Positions 1 to 9,050 of a stretch of DNA of 12,534 nucleotides are shown piece by piece. Source of the stretch: an uncultured Holophagaceae bacterium (lineage in GTDB: Bacteria; Acidobacteriota; Holophagae; Holophagales; Holophagaceae); contig CAIRAS010000508.1 of the NCBI GenBank assembly GCA_903876615.1, positions 1-12,534 of the forward strand, read 5' to 3'. How positions within the stretch are numbered: the first letter of the stretch is position 1; the number at the start of each line of letters is the position of its first letter. A program made the position numbers and the translations under genes. The notes below the pieces were generated by a model. That model ran no database searches. It was not told the DNA's origin and saw nothing but the letters and a program-made list of their open reading frames with translations.

Positions 1-2
1 TG

Positions 3-383
3 GCCCTGGCCCAGGACGGGGTCTACAACAGCTACACCCTGCGGAACCTCACGCCGGAGCAGCTGAGCCGCCACTTCACGGCGCTCGGCAAGGACCTCTT
101 CCAGGTCAAGCCTGAGCTGCAGCGCTTCACCAGCCTCAAGAACTTCAACCTCGTGGACTATGCCTCCTACCGGCAGCTCGGCACCTTCGACATCATCTTC
201 TGCCGCAACGTGCTGATCTACTTCGACGAGGCCGTGAAGACTCGGGTCCTCCAGGAATTTCATAGCCAGCTTCATACCAAGGCTTATCTCCTGGTTGGAC
301 ACAGCGAAAGCATCCATGCTTTCAACACGGGCTTTGAACTCCTGCATTTCAGCAAAGCCATGGGCTACCGGAAGCGGACTTAG
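3..383 (+). CDS. cheR: Chemotaxis protein methyltransferase CheR, C-terminal part (5' end outside window)
   Basis: CheR transfers methyl groups from S-adenosylmethionine to glutamates of chemoreceptors, in the cytoplasm, opposing CheB. The reading frame is open from base 3 and gives the last 126 residues to the TAG at 381-383; the usual family length is about 270-290, so the N-terminal helical domain and first part of the SAM fold lie upstream. The hallmark is FDIIFCRNVLIYFD (bases 187-228), the typical CheR motif, followed by the LVGHSES segment that matches the late strand and loop of the SAM domain. The early part (ALAQDGVYNSYTLRNLTPEQ) also fits the family. The first in-frame ATG visible (153) is internal and is not a start. 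It heads a co-directional run that ends with cheB, which supports the assignment. Confidence 0.9.
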   Translation, partial: ALAQDGVYNSYTLRNLTPEQLSRHFTALGKDLFQVKPELQRFTSLKNFNLVDYASYRQLGTFDIIFCRNVLIYFDEAVKTRVLQEFHSQLHTKAYLLVGHSESIHAFNTGFELLHFSKAMGYRKRT

Positions 384-451
384 CGGTCACCACAGCACCC
401 AACGGAGTCGCGATGAAACCAGGCAGGATGCACCACAAGGACTGAGTGGCC

Positions 452-456
452 AGGAG
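452..456 (+). promoter_or_regulatory. Ribosome binding site fixing the start of the first HDOD gene
   Basis: AGGAG lies 6 bases before the ATG at 463. The frame is open further upstream (ATG at 295), but that extension would overlap cheR and has no HDOD-like residues, so 463 is the better start. Confidence 0.7.
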
Positions 457-462
457 CGGAAC

Positions 463-1311
463 ATGCCCATCACCCCCCAAGAACTGATTGCGAACCTCGG
501 CGACCTGCCTCCTCTTCCCCAGGTGGCCTCCCAGGTGCTGCGCGTATCCGCCGACCCGGATGCCAATGCCGAAGATCTCCGCAAGGTCATCTCCACGGAC
601 CAGGCTCTCACCAGCCAGATCCTGAAGATCTCCAACTCGGCCATGTTCGGCATGGTGCGGGAGGTCACGACGCTGACCCAGGCGATCATGACCCTCGGCT
701 TCAGCACCATCAAGAGCGTGGTCATCGCCAGCTCCGCCAAGAACCTCTACCACCGGGGCTCGGTGGGCCTGCAGGAGCGACTTATCTGGGAGCACGCGCT
801 GATCTCGGCCATCGCCAGCCGGGCCTTCGCCAAGAGCCTCCGCTTCCCCCGCGTGGAGGAGGCCTTCATCGGCGGCCTGCTGCATGACATCGGAAAGTCG
901 GTCCTGGGGATGAAGTTTCCCGAGCGCTATGGAGCCTTGCTGCGTACGGTCTACAACGAGAACGGCGTCTGCATCAACCTGGAGCTGGACACCTTTAGGT
1001 TCGACCACGCCATGGTGGGCGAGGCCCTGGTGGGCAAGTGGAACCTGGCGCCGAGCTTGCAATCAGCGGTCCGCTGGCACCATGATCCGGTCCAGGCCAC
1101 CAAAGACCACCAGGAGCTGTCGGCCATCGTGGCCCTCGCGAACCAGATGGCTCTGGAGGAGAAGATCGGCATTGGCGATCCCCAGCACCTTGAAGGCTCT
1201 TCCATGCAGGCCATGGAGATCCTCCAGGTCGGCCCCGAAGCCCTGGCCGGCATCAAGGAGGGCATCCGGGCCGCCATCGAGCAGGACAAGACGATGATCG
1301 CGGAGTTCTAG
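463..1311 (+). CDS. HDOD domain protein (first of a tandem pair)
   Basis: A 282-residue cytoplasmic protein that is almost entirely one HDOD domain, a catalytically uncertain relative of the HD and HD-GYP phosphohydrolases found in bacterial signalling proteins. The domain begins near LPPLPQ (15-20) and runs past residue 230. Residues that could bind metal in an HD fold are present: H111 (IWEH), H141-D142 in HDIGK (141-145), H182 (FDHAMVGEAL) and HH at 206-207. The position of the last HD-family aspartate appears to be asparagine (ALANQ, N227). No GYP motif is seen, so cyclic-di-GMP hydrolysis is not supported. It has no receiver or DNA-binding domain. It starts 79 bases after cheR, and its stop TAG directly abuts the ATG of a second HDOD gene. 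The exact function is unknown; a regulatory role tied to the chemosensory operon is inferred from position. Confidence 0.88.
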   Translation: MPITPQELIANLGDLPPLPQVASQVLRVSADPDANAEDLRKVISTDQALTSQILKISNSAMFGMVREVTTLTQAIMTLGFSTIKSVVIASSAKNLYHRGSVGLQERLIWEHALISAIASRAFAKSLRFPRVEEAFIGGLLHDIGKSVLGMKFPERYGALLRTVYNENGVCINLELDTFRFDHAMVGEALVGKWNLAPSLQSAVRWHHDPVQATKDHQELSAIVALANQMALEEKIGIGDPQHLEGSSMQAMEILQVGPEALAGIKEGIRAAIEQDKTMIAEF

Positions 1312-2175
1312 ATGGTTACCCGGGAGCAGTTCGTCTCACGCCTGAAGGCCAAGTCCCTTCCGAGCCTGCCCTTGACGGTGGTGGCTCTGGGTGAGGCCGT
1401 GCAGGATGAGCGCTGCACCGTGGACCGCATCCTCGGCATCCTCTCGAAGGATCCCTCGCTCTCCGCCACCCTGCTGCGCCTCGCCAACTCGGCGCTCTAC
1501 GCCGGGACAGGTTCGATCCAGGACCTCCGCAGCGCGGTGCTGCGCCTCGGGTTCGACGCCGTGGCCAACCTGGGCACGGGCGCCGCCCTGGTGCGCACCC
1601 TGAAGGGCGGCACCCACCTCAACGCCGTGAAGCTCTGGCAGCACAGCGTGGCCGTGGGTCTCACCGCGAAGGGCATCTGCATCCTGGCCAAGCGGCACGG
1701 CCAGGCAGAGACCGCCTTCCTCTCCGGGCTGCTCCACGACATTGGCAAGATCGCCCTGGATACCTGCTATCCCGAGGCCTACGCTACGGTCCTCCAGCAG
1801 GTCGAAGGGGGTGCCTTCTTCCTCAATGCCGAGCGGGCGGTGCTGGGCCTGGACCACGCCGAGGCTGGCGCCCTCCTCGCTGCGGACTGGTCCTTCCCCC
1901 AGACCATCGTGGAAGTGATCCGCGACCACCACGAACCCCCGAACACTGACTTCCTCCCCAACCTCATAAACCTCTCGGACCTGCTGGTGCGGACCCGCAT
2001 TCCCATGGGTCCCGCCGACGAGCACCTGGTGGTGTCCCTGGATGAGCTGTCGGCCTTCAAGGCGGTCATGGCCAGCGCCCTCCAGAAGGATCTGGATGTG
2101 GAGCGCCTCACCTTCTCCATCGATGACGAGCTGGACCATGCCCTGGCCTTCGTCGAGCTGGCTTTCCAGGCCTAG
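1312..2175 (+). CDS. HDOD domain protein (second of a tandem pair)
   Basis: A 287-residue stand-alone HDOD protein, clearly homologous to its upstream neighbour over the whole domain (LPSLP at 16-20, LRLANSALY at 55-63, SGLLHDIGK at 138-146, LDHAEAG at 180-186, RDHHEP at 204-209). Candidate metal ligands are H111 (LWQH), H142-D143, H181-H182 region and H206-H207, and unlike the first copy it keeps an aspartate in the NLSD segment (D223). No GYP motif is seen. The ATG follows the preceding TAG with no spacer, so translation is probably coupled. No better start with a ribosome binding site is visible. A local duplication followed by divergence is the simplest origin for the pair. HDOD proteins are known from signalling contexts, but no substrate or partner can be read from this sequence. 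Confidence 0.88.
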   Translation: MVTREQFVSRLKAKSLPSLPLTVVALGEAVQDERCTVDRILGILSKDPSLSATLLRLANSALYAGTGSIQDLRSAVLRLGFDAVANLGTGAALVRTLKGGTHLNAVKLWQHSVAVGLTAKGICILAKRHGQAETAFLSGLLHDIGKIALDTCYPEAYATVLQQVEGGAFFLNAERAVLGLDHAEAGALLAADWSFPQTIVEVIRDHHEPPNTDFLPNLINLSDLLVRTRIPMGPADEHLVVSLDELSAFKAVMASALQKDLDVERLTFSIDDELDHALAFVELAFQA

Positions 2176-2184
2176 AGGAGTCCC

Positions 2185-3294
2185 ATGACGATCCGGATCC
2201 TGGTGGTGGATGACAGCCCCTTCATGCGGAAGACCCTTCAGAAGATGCTGGAGGAGGCCCCGGATCTCCGCGTGGTCGCGACGGCGCGAGACGGCCTCGA
2301 CGCCCTCGAGAAGATCCAGGAGCACAAGCCCGACATCGTCACCCTCGACATCGAGATGCCCCGCATGGACGGCCTCTCCTGCCTGAAGAAGATCATGGCG
2401 GACCATCCCATGCCTGTGCTGATGGTCTCGAGCCTCACCCAGGAGGGCGCTCGGACCACCCTGGAGGCCCTCTCCATCGGTGCCCTGGACTTCATTCCCA
2501 AGGAGAACAGCTACGCGAGCATGAGCATCCTGCAGATCCAGCACGACCTGCAGGAGAAGGTGCGCCGCCTCGCCTCGTCGCCCCGGTTCCACCGCCCGCC
2601 CTCCGCGCCGGGTGCGCCGGGACCAGCGCCGGTGGTGCACGCGCCCGTGGCCTTGCCCCACCGACCTGCGGCCCTGCCGAAGGTGCCGGTCCCCGCAGGC
2701 GCCAGCCTCGCCTCCACACCCCAGGCGGACCTGCTGGTCATCGGCAGCTCCACCGGCGGCCCCAAGGCCCTCCAGGACATCCTGCCCACGCTGCCAGCCA
2801 ACCTGCCGGTACCCTGCCTCATCGTCCAGCACATGCCCAGCACCTTCACCAAGCCCTTCGCGGACCGCCTGGACGGCCTCTGCCAGGTCCACGTGAAGGA
2901 GGCCGAGCAGGGGGAGCCCCTGAAGGCCGGGACGGTCTACATCGCGCCCGGCGGGATCCACCTGACCTACGGCCCTCGCGGCCCCAAGGGCTGCATCGAG
3001 CTGAGCCCCGAGCCCGTCGGCTCCCTGCACCGCCCCAGCGTCGATGTACTCTTCCTTAGTGTGGCGGAGCTGTTCCGGGGCCAGGTGCTGGCCGGAATCC
3101 TCACCGGCATGGGCGCGGATGGGGCCAAGGGCATGGAACAGCTGAAGCTCCGGGGCGCCTACACCTTTGCGGAGTCCGAGGAGTCCTGCGTGGTCTACGG
3201 CATGCCCCGCGCCGCCGTGGAGCGTGGCTGCGTCGATGTGGTGGCCCCCCTGAGCGAGATCCCGGGCCAAATCCGTCGGCATTTCAGACTCTAG
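2185..3294 (+). CDS. cheB: Chemotaxis response regulator protein-glutamate methylesterase CheB
   Basis: CheB removes methyl groups from chemoreceptor glutamates and deamidates glutamines; phosphorylation of its receiver domain by CheA activates it. The 369-residue product has the full architecture. A receiver domain spans about 3-125, with D9-D10, phospho-acceptor D55 in VTLDIEMP, S82-S83 and K106 (FIPK). A proline/alanine-rich linker follows (about 134-180), then the methylesterase domain (about 182-369). The catalytic triad is visible: S189 in GSSTGG (187-192), H216 in QHMP and D312 in GMGADG. RPSVDVLF (283-290) is also typical. GAGGAG at 2175-2180, overlapping the previous stop codon, lies 4 bases before the ATG. 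It shares the operon with cheR, so the adaptation pair is complete, but with two HDOD genes placed between its members. No defect is seen. Confidence 0.97.
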   Translation: MTIRILVVDDSPFMRKTLQKMLEEAPDLRVVATARDGLDALEKIQEHKPDIVTLDIEMPRMDGLSCLKKIMADHPMPVLMVSSLTQEGARTTLEALSIGALDFIPKENSYASMSILQIQHDLQEKVRRLASSPRFHRPPSAPGAPGPAPVVHAPVALPHRPAALPKVPVPAGASLASTPQADLLVIGSSTGGPKALQDILPTLPANLPVPCLIVQHMPSTFTKPFADRLDGLCQVHVKEAEQGEPLKAGTVYIAPGGIHLTYGPRGPKGCIELSPEPVGSLHRPSVDVLFLSVAELFRGQVLAGILTGMGADGAKGMEQLKLRGAYTFAESEESCVVYGMPRAAVERGCVDVVAPLSEIPGQIRRHFRL

Positions 3295-3314
3295 GCGGGA
3301 ATCGGAACCATCGA

Positions 3315-3329
3315 ATGGGGCAGCTTTGA
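3315..3329 (+). other. Four-codon mini-ORF overlapping the TTG start of the FliK-like gene
   Basis: An ATG at 3315 opens a Met-Gly-Gln-Leu reading frame whose TGA (3327-3329) overlaps the TTG start at 3326-3328 of the next gene. It could couple initiation at the weak TTG, or could be chance. There is no independent support. Confidence 0.2.
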
Positions 3330-4213
3330 TCGAAAACCTGGGACTGACGCCTGCGTTGCTGGGATCTCTGAGGATTCCGGCGACGGCGCCGTCCACCCCG
3401 GCCCTCACGGCCGCCCTCAGCGGCCAAACCCTCGAGGCCACCCTGGAGGCCCTCCTGCCCGAGGGGATGTTCCTGCGGCTGGCCGGTGGGGAGCTGCTGA
3501 AGACTCAGGGAGGCCTGCCCTTTCCCGTAGGTAGCACCCTGGCCCTGAAGGCCCTGCCCCTGCCGGAAGGCGCCGGCATCCGGCTAGAGGTGCTCCGGGC
3601 CACCCCGCCCCCCGCTCCGGCGGTATTGGCGCCCCTGGTCTTCGGCGAGGCCGCCCAGCTGCTGGCGCGAACCCAGGCCGGCAGCGACCAGGCCCCCCTC
3701 GCGGCCTTGTTCCGCAGCCTCATCCAGGCCGGCACGGCCATCGCCGAGCAGCCCGAGAGCTGGCTCACCTGGATGAAGGAGGCCATGAAGACCTTGGCCA
3801 ATCCCGCCGCCTCCCCAGCCGAGGCCCCCTTCCATCAGCTCCAGGCCCAGGAGGGCACCGGCTGGTTTGAGCTTCCCCTGCCCTGGGCCCCGGGGGGCGA
3901 GCCGCTGCGACTCTGGATCGAGGACGAGCGGGAGGCCTCGGGTGCCGACGTGACGCCGACTCACCGGGTGTTCCTGAGCGTCCCCTTCAGCGCCCTGGGC
4001 GAGGTGCGGATGGGCCTGGAGCAGCGCAGCTCAGGCCTGCGGGTGCGCCTCTGGCTGCAGGATCCTAGCCAGATCGCCGCCCTGCGTCCCGAGCTCGAGG
4101 CCGAGCTGAAGGCCCTCGGGAGGCCCGTGGACATCCAGGTGCTCACCTTGCCCCCCGGACTGCCCGACCTGCGCGCCATGGCGGGAGCCTCCCCGCTCCA
4201 GGCCATGGGCTGA
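3326..4213 (+). CDS. FliK-like protein (flagellar hook-length control C-terminal domain)
   Basis: A 295-residue protein rich in Ala, Leu, Pro and Gly. The C-terminal third (about 178-275) resembles the FliK C-terminal domain: a WFELPLPW strand, an RLWIEDE strand, then [19 protein letters not shown] and [28 protein letters not shown], the usual pattern of a strand pair followed by a helix ending in a glycine. The N-terminal part (about 33-90) has a small beta-rich segment like that in other FliK-like proteins, then a variable helical Pro/Ala region. In flagella, FliK measures hook length and switches export specificity. No other flagellar gene is in the window, so this role is inferred from fold pattern only. 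The start is TTG at 3326 with GGGG 5 bases upstream; the next in-frame ATG is at residue 48 and would remove the N-terminal segment. Its stop overlaps the next start as TGATG. It could be an uncharacterised protein sharing only the fold. Confidence 0.55.
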   Translation: MIENLGLTPALLGSLRIPATAPSTPALTAALSGQTLEATLEALLPEGMFLRLAGGELLKTQGGLPFPVGSTLALKALPLPEGAGIRLEVLRATPPPAPAVLAPLVFGEAAQLLARTQAGSDQAPLAALFRSLIQAGTAIAEQPESWLTWMKEAMKTLANPAASPAEAPFHQLQAQEGTGWFELPLPWAPGGEPLRLWIEDEREASGADVTPTHRVFLSVPFSALGEVRMGLEQRSSGLRVRLWLQDPSQIAALRPELEAELKALGRPVDIQVLTLPPGLPDLRAMAGASPLQAMG

Positions 4214-5246
4214 TGGTGAGCCCCCAAGCCCTCCCCGAAGACCGCCCCAACCGGCGGCTGGAGCAGCTCATGGCCTGCACGGGTGCCATCCCCTGGTCCA
4301 TGGACCCGGAGAGCGGGACCTGTGTCTACCTGGGCCGCACCAATGAGGACCTCTTCGGCTGGCCGCAGGAGAGCTGGCGCGCCCTCCCCTTCTGGGGCGG
4401 CGTCGTACACCCCGAGGACCAGGGAGCCTTCCGCAGCTTCCTCCAGGAGCTGGGCCCCGCGCAGGGCAGCCCCCAGTTCGAGTTCCGACTCCAGACCCCC
4501 GAAGGAGGCTCCCACTGGGTGCGGGCCGCCGGAGGGCTGGAAGCCGGCACCCCCGAGAGTCAAGTCATGGGCTTCCTCTTCGACATCCATGCCCAGAAGG
4601 TGGCCGAGGAGAACGTCCTGGAGGCCTCCCTGAGGCAAAAGGACCTGCTGCTCCGAGAGATCCACCACCGGGTGAAGAACAACCTCCAGGTGGTCTCCAG
4701 CCTGCTGCGGCTGCAGGCCTCGACCAACCAGGACCCCGCCCTGCAGCGGGCCCTGCAGGAGGCCCAGGAACGCATCCAGACCATCGCCCTCATCCACCAG
4801 AAGCTCAAGCACGCCCCCGATTTCTCCCAGCTGGACCTGCCGAGCTATGTGCGGACCCTGGCCGAGCGGCTCGTGCGGAGCTATGCCAGCGTCCCGGCCC
4901 TCATCGACCTGCAGGTGCGGGTGGCCGAGGTGGACATCGGCCCTGACGCCCCGATGCCCCTGGGCCTCATCCTCAACGAGCTGGTGGCCAATGCCCTCCA
5001 GCACGCCTTCCCCCCGGGCGAGGGGGGCAGCCTCGACATCGAGATCGGGCAGGACGCCAGGGGCTGGACCACCCTGCGGGTGGCCGATTCCGGGCAGGGG
5101 CTCCCTGCCACCGTGGAGCTGGACGGGGGTGGTCTAGGATTCCAGTTGGTCAAAGCCCTGACCGATCAGCTGTCTGGGGTCCTGGAGCTGGAACGGCGCA
5201 GGGGAGCCTCCTTCCTCCTGAGCTTCCCCCCCGCCCGACGGCAGCC

Positions 5247-5250
<4 letters not shown>
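4213..5250 (+). CDS. PAS domain sensor histidine kinase of the HisKA_2 type
   Basis: A 345-residue soluble sensor kinase with no membrane segments. A PAS domain of the PAS_3 style covers about 24-130 ([16 protein letters not shown] at 55-70, [15 protein letters not shown] at 90-103). The dimerisation/phosphoacceptor domain carries [11 protein letters not shown] (149-159), the hallmark of HisKA_2 kinases. By comparison with HWE kinases, H152, just before the arginine, is the likely phosphorylated residue. The ATPase domain shows the N box ([15 protein letters not shown], 252-266), the G1 box DSGQGLP (292-298) and GGLGFQLV (306-313). The ATG overlaps the upstream stop (TGATG), and its own TGA overlaps the next ATG (ATGA). 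Tight coupling to a protein that starts with a receiver domain suggests that receiver as its phosphotransfer target; this is inference. The PAS ligand is unknown. Confidence 0.9.
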
Positions 5251-7169
<1,919 letters not shown>

Positions 7170-8171
7170 TCAGCCCTTCCGCAGCTGCCTCATGAGCCTC
7201 GGCAGCCGGTTCAGGGCCGCCTGGGCCTCGGCCCACTCCCGATGGGGGCGGGCGGGGAACCCCGTGACGAAGCTGCCCTCGGGCAGGCTCTTGGCCACCA
7301 CGCTGTTCCCACCCACGACGCTGCGCGCGCCGATCTCGATGTGGCCCACGACCCCGACCTTGCCCGCCAGGGTCACGTAGTCGCCCAGCTTCGTGGACCC
7401 ACTGATGCCGGACTGAGCCACCAGCAGGCAGTGGCTCCCCACCTGAACGTTGTGGGCCACCTGGACCTGGTTGTCGATCTTGGTACCAGCGCCGATCCGC
7501 GTGGGACCCAGCACACCGCGGTCGATGCAGACACAGGCGCCAATCTCCACATCGTCACCCACCTCCACCCAGCCCACCTGGGGAATCTTGGCGTGACGCC
7601 CCTCCACGAGGACGTAGCCGTAGCCGTCGCTACCCACCACGGAGTTGGCGTGGATGACCACCCGCCGGCCCAGCCGGGTCTGGCGGTAGAGCACCGCGCC
7701 GGGGAACAGCTCACAGCCTTCCCCCAGCTCGCAGTCATCCCCGACATGGACCCCTGGATGCAGCACGCAGCCGGCGGCCACCACGGTCCGGGCGCCCACC
7801 GAGGCACCCGGGGCCACCGCACAGTCCGCGCTGAGCACCGCCGAGGGGTGCACCGGCGTGGCACTCCGCTCCGGCGCCGCCTCGGGATGCAACCAGCCGA
7901 TGGCCTGGGCGAAGCACCAGTAGGGGTGCGGCACCCGCAGGACCGGCCGATCACCCAGGTCCGTCTTGGCATCCACCAGGATCAGGCCCGCCGGACTTTC
8001 CTTGGCCTTGGCGACATACCGGGGGTTGGCAAGGAAGGAGATGGAGCCCGCCTCAGCCTCTTCCAGCGGCTTCACTTCGGAAATGGGGCGATCCGGGGGA
8101 CAATGCTCCAGGGTGCCCCCCAAACGTTCGGCCAGATCCTGCGCGGTGAGGGTCATCGGGGTCCGGGACAT
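7170..8171 (-). CDS. lpxD: UDP-3-O-(3-hydroxyacyl)glucosamine N-acyltransferase LpxD
   Basis: LpxD performs the third step of lipid A synthesis in the cytoplasm, adding a 3-hydroxyacyl chain from acyl carrier protein to the 2-amino group of UDP-3-O-acyl-glucosamine. The 333-residue length is normal. The N-terminal uridine-binding domain spans about 6-100 (ISFLANPRYV at 44-53). The left-handed beta-helix of hexapeptide repeats runs about 105-295, and a C-terminal helical tail with RLPRLMRQLRK closes the protein. The catalytic base is H240 in VQVAHNVQVG, equivalent to E. coli H239; SDGYGY (181-186) and CIDRG (215-219) are also family signatures. On the minus strand GAGGAG (8177-8182) lies 5 bases before the ATG at 8171. 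The usual neighbours (bamA, fabZ, lpxA) are absent: it stands alone, convergent with the kinase operon and divergent from lgt. Confidence 0.96.
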   Translation of the reverse strand: MSRTPMTLTAQDLAERLGGTLEHCPPDRPISEVKPLEEAEAGSISFLANPRYVAKAKESPAGLILVDAKTDLGDRPVLRVPHPYWCFAQAIGWLHPEAAPERSATPVHPSAVLSADCAVAPGASVGARTVVAAGCVLHPGVHVGDDCELGEGCELFPGAVLYRQTRLGRRVVIHANSVVGSDGYGYVLVEGRHAKIPQVGWVEVGDDVEIGACVCIDRGVLGPTRIGAGTKIDNQVQVAHNVQVGSHCLLVAQSGISGSTKLGDYVTLAGKVGVVGHIEIGARSVVGGNSVVAKSLPEGSFVTGFPARPHREWAEAQAALNRLPRLMRQLRKG

Positions 8172-8255
8172 GGGTGCTCCTCGTCAGTCTCCAGTCTTCA
8201 GGGTACGCCCTTCCGTTTCCAGTCTTCCCATCATCTGACCTTCCGAGTTCCCCGC
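8172..8255. promoter_or_regulatory. Divergent intergenic region between lpxD and lgt
   Basis: These 84 bases must hold the promoters for both lpxD (leftward) and lgt (rightward) unless lgt is read from an antisense transcript through lpxD. The region is less G+C-rich and more pyrimidine-biased on the + strand than the flanking genes. No convincing -35/-10 pair can be pointed to. It contains a good ribosome binding site for lpxD (8177-8182, minus strand) but only a weak one for lgt, and a direct repeat described separately. Confidence 0.6.
8187..8227. repeat. Near-perfect 13-base direct repeat in the lpxD-lgt intergenic region
   Basis: GTCTCCAGTCTTC (8187-8199) and GTTTCCAGTCTTC (8215-8227) differ at one base and are spaced 28 bases start to start. 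A further partial copy, CAGTCT, lies at 8185-8190. On the minus strand the unit reads GAAGACTGGARAC. It could be a regulator binding pair or a remnant of a low-complexity spacer. No regulator can be named. Confidence 0.55.
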
Positions 8256-9050
8256 ATGCATCCTGTCCTCCTTGAGTTCGGCTCCTTCCCCCTGGGCACC
8301 TACGGCCTGCTGCTGGCCATCGCCTTCTTCGCGGGGACCGCCCTGGCCAAGCGCCAGGGAGGACTGGACGGCCTGTCCCCCTCGGCCATCACGGATCTGG
8401 CCATCGCCATGCTGATCTCGGCCCTCCTGGGCTCGAAGCTGCTCATGATCGTGGTGGACCTGATCGGCGGCACACCCGTGCGGGAAGTCTTCTCGCTCGG
8501 CACCTTGCGGGCCGGGGGGGCCATCCACGGGGGCATCATCGCCGCCACGGCGGTGTTCTTCTGGAAGCTCCGCAAGGGCCAGGGCCTGCCCCTCCGGATC
8601 ACCGGCGATGCCCTGGTGCCCGGCGTGGCCCTGGGCCAGGCCATCGGCCGCCTGGGCTGTTTTTCCGCCGGCTGCTGCTACGGCACCGAGTCCCACCTGC
8701 CCTGGGCCACCACCTTCACGGATCCCCTCGCCCGCGCCTTCAGCGGCACCCCCCTGGGCATTCCGCTGCATCCGGTCCAGGTCTACAACTGTCTGGCCAA
8801 CCTCCTGGTCATGGCCATCCTGTTGCTGGCCCGCCCCAAGCGGACCTTCCGGGGTCAAGTTTTCGCCCTCTACTTCCTGGTCGAGGGGTTTGGCCGCGTC
8901 ATCACCGAGACCTGGCGCGGTGACGTGGATCGCGGCACGGGCTGGCTGGGCTGGACCTGGCTCAGCACCGGCCGCCTCACAGGTATCGCCTTCGCCCTCC
9001 TGGGCCTGGGCCTATGGGCGGCCTGGAGCCGCACAAGGGAAACCCGATGA
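8256..9050 (+). CDS. lgt: Prolipoprotein diacylglyceryl transferase Lgt
   Basis: Lgt moves a diacylglyceryl group from phosphatidylglycerol to the lipobox cysteine of prelipoproteins, the first step of lipoprotein maturation in the inner membrane. The product is 264 residues with about seven hydrophobic segments (around 12-31, 45-69, 88-104, 119-135, 178-194, 202-215 and 240-257). Family residues are present: HGG (91-93), GRLGCF (131-136) with the essential arginine R132, LHPVQVYN (171-178), and LVEGFGRVITETWRGD with R214 and E218, equivalent to E. coli R239 and E243 by alignment to the family pattern. The signature reads GCFSAGCCYG in place of the enterobacterial GNFINGE type, a variant found in other phyla. 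The frame is open far upstream, but only as the antisense of lpxD. The ATG at 8256 begins the conserved MHPVLLEFG segment and has only a weak GAG before it. It overlaps the next gene. Confidence 0.96.
   Translation: MHPVLLEFGSFPLGTYGLLLAIAFFAGTALAKRQGGLDGLSPSAITDLAIAMLISALLGSKLLMIVVDLIGGTPVREVFSLGTLRAGGAIHGGIIAATAVFFWKLRKGQGLPLRITGDALVPGVALGQAIGRLGCFSAGCCYGTESHLPWATTFTDPLARAFSGTPLGIPLHPVQVYNCLANLLVMAILLLARPKRTFRGQVFALYFLVEGFGRVITETWRGDVDRGTGWLGWTWLSTGRLTGIAFALLGLGLWAAWSRTRETR
9035..9040 (+). promoter_or_regulatory. Ribosome binding site deciding the pseudouridine synthase start
   Basis: AAGGGA inside the end of lgt lies 6 bases before the ATG at 9047 and 9 before the ATG at 9050. The lgt stop TGA (9048-9050) overlaps both. 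This favours 9047 over an upstream in-frame ATG at 9014, which lies inside lgt and adds no domain residues. Confidence 0.6.

Noticed and set aside
295..462. A 56-residue N-terminal extension of the first HDOD protein
   Set aside because: It overlaps the conserved end of cheR, is not HDOD-like, and a good ribosome binding site precedes the ATG at 463.
1336..3441. A 701-residue open frame on the minus strand across HDOD2 and cheB
   Set aside because: It is antisense to well-supported genes with intact motifs, and the translation is low-complexity Gly/Arg/Glu/His-rich as expected from G+C-rich codon shadows.
7242..8255. A long upstream extension of the lgt reading frame
   Set aside because: This portion is antisense to lpxD and has no Lgt-like residues; the family begins at the MHPVLLEFG segment at 8256.
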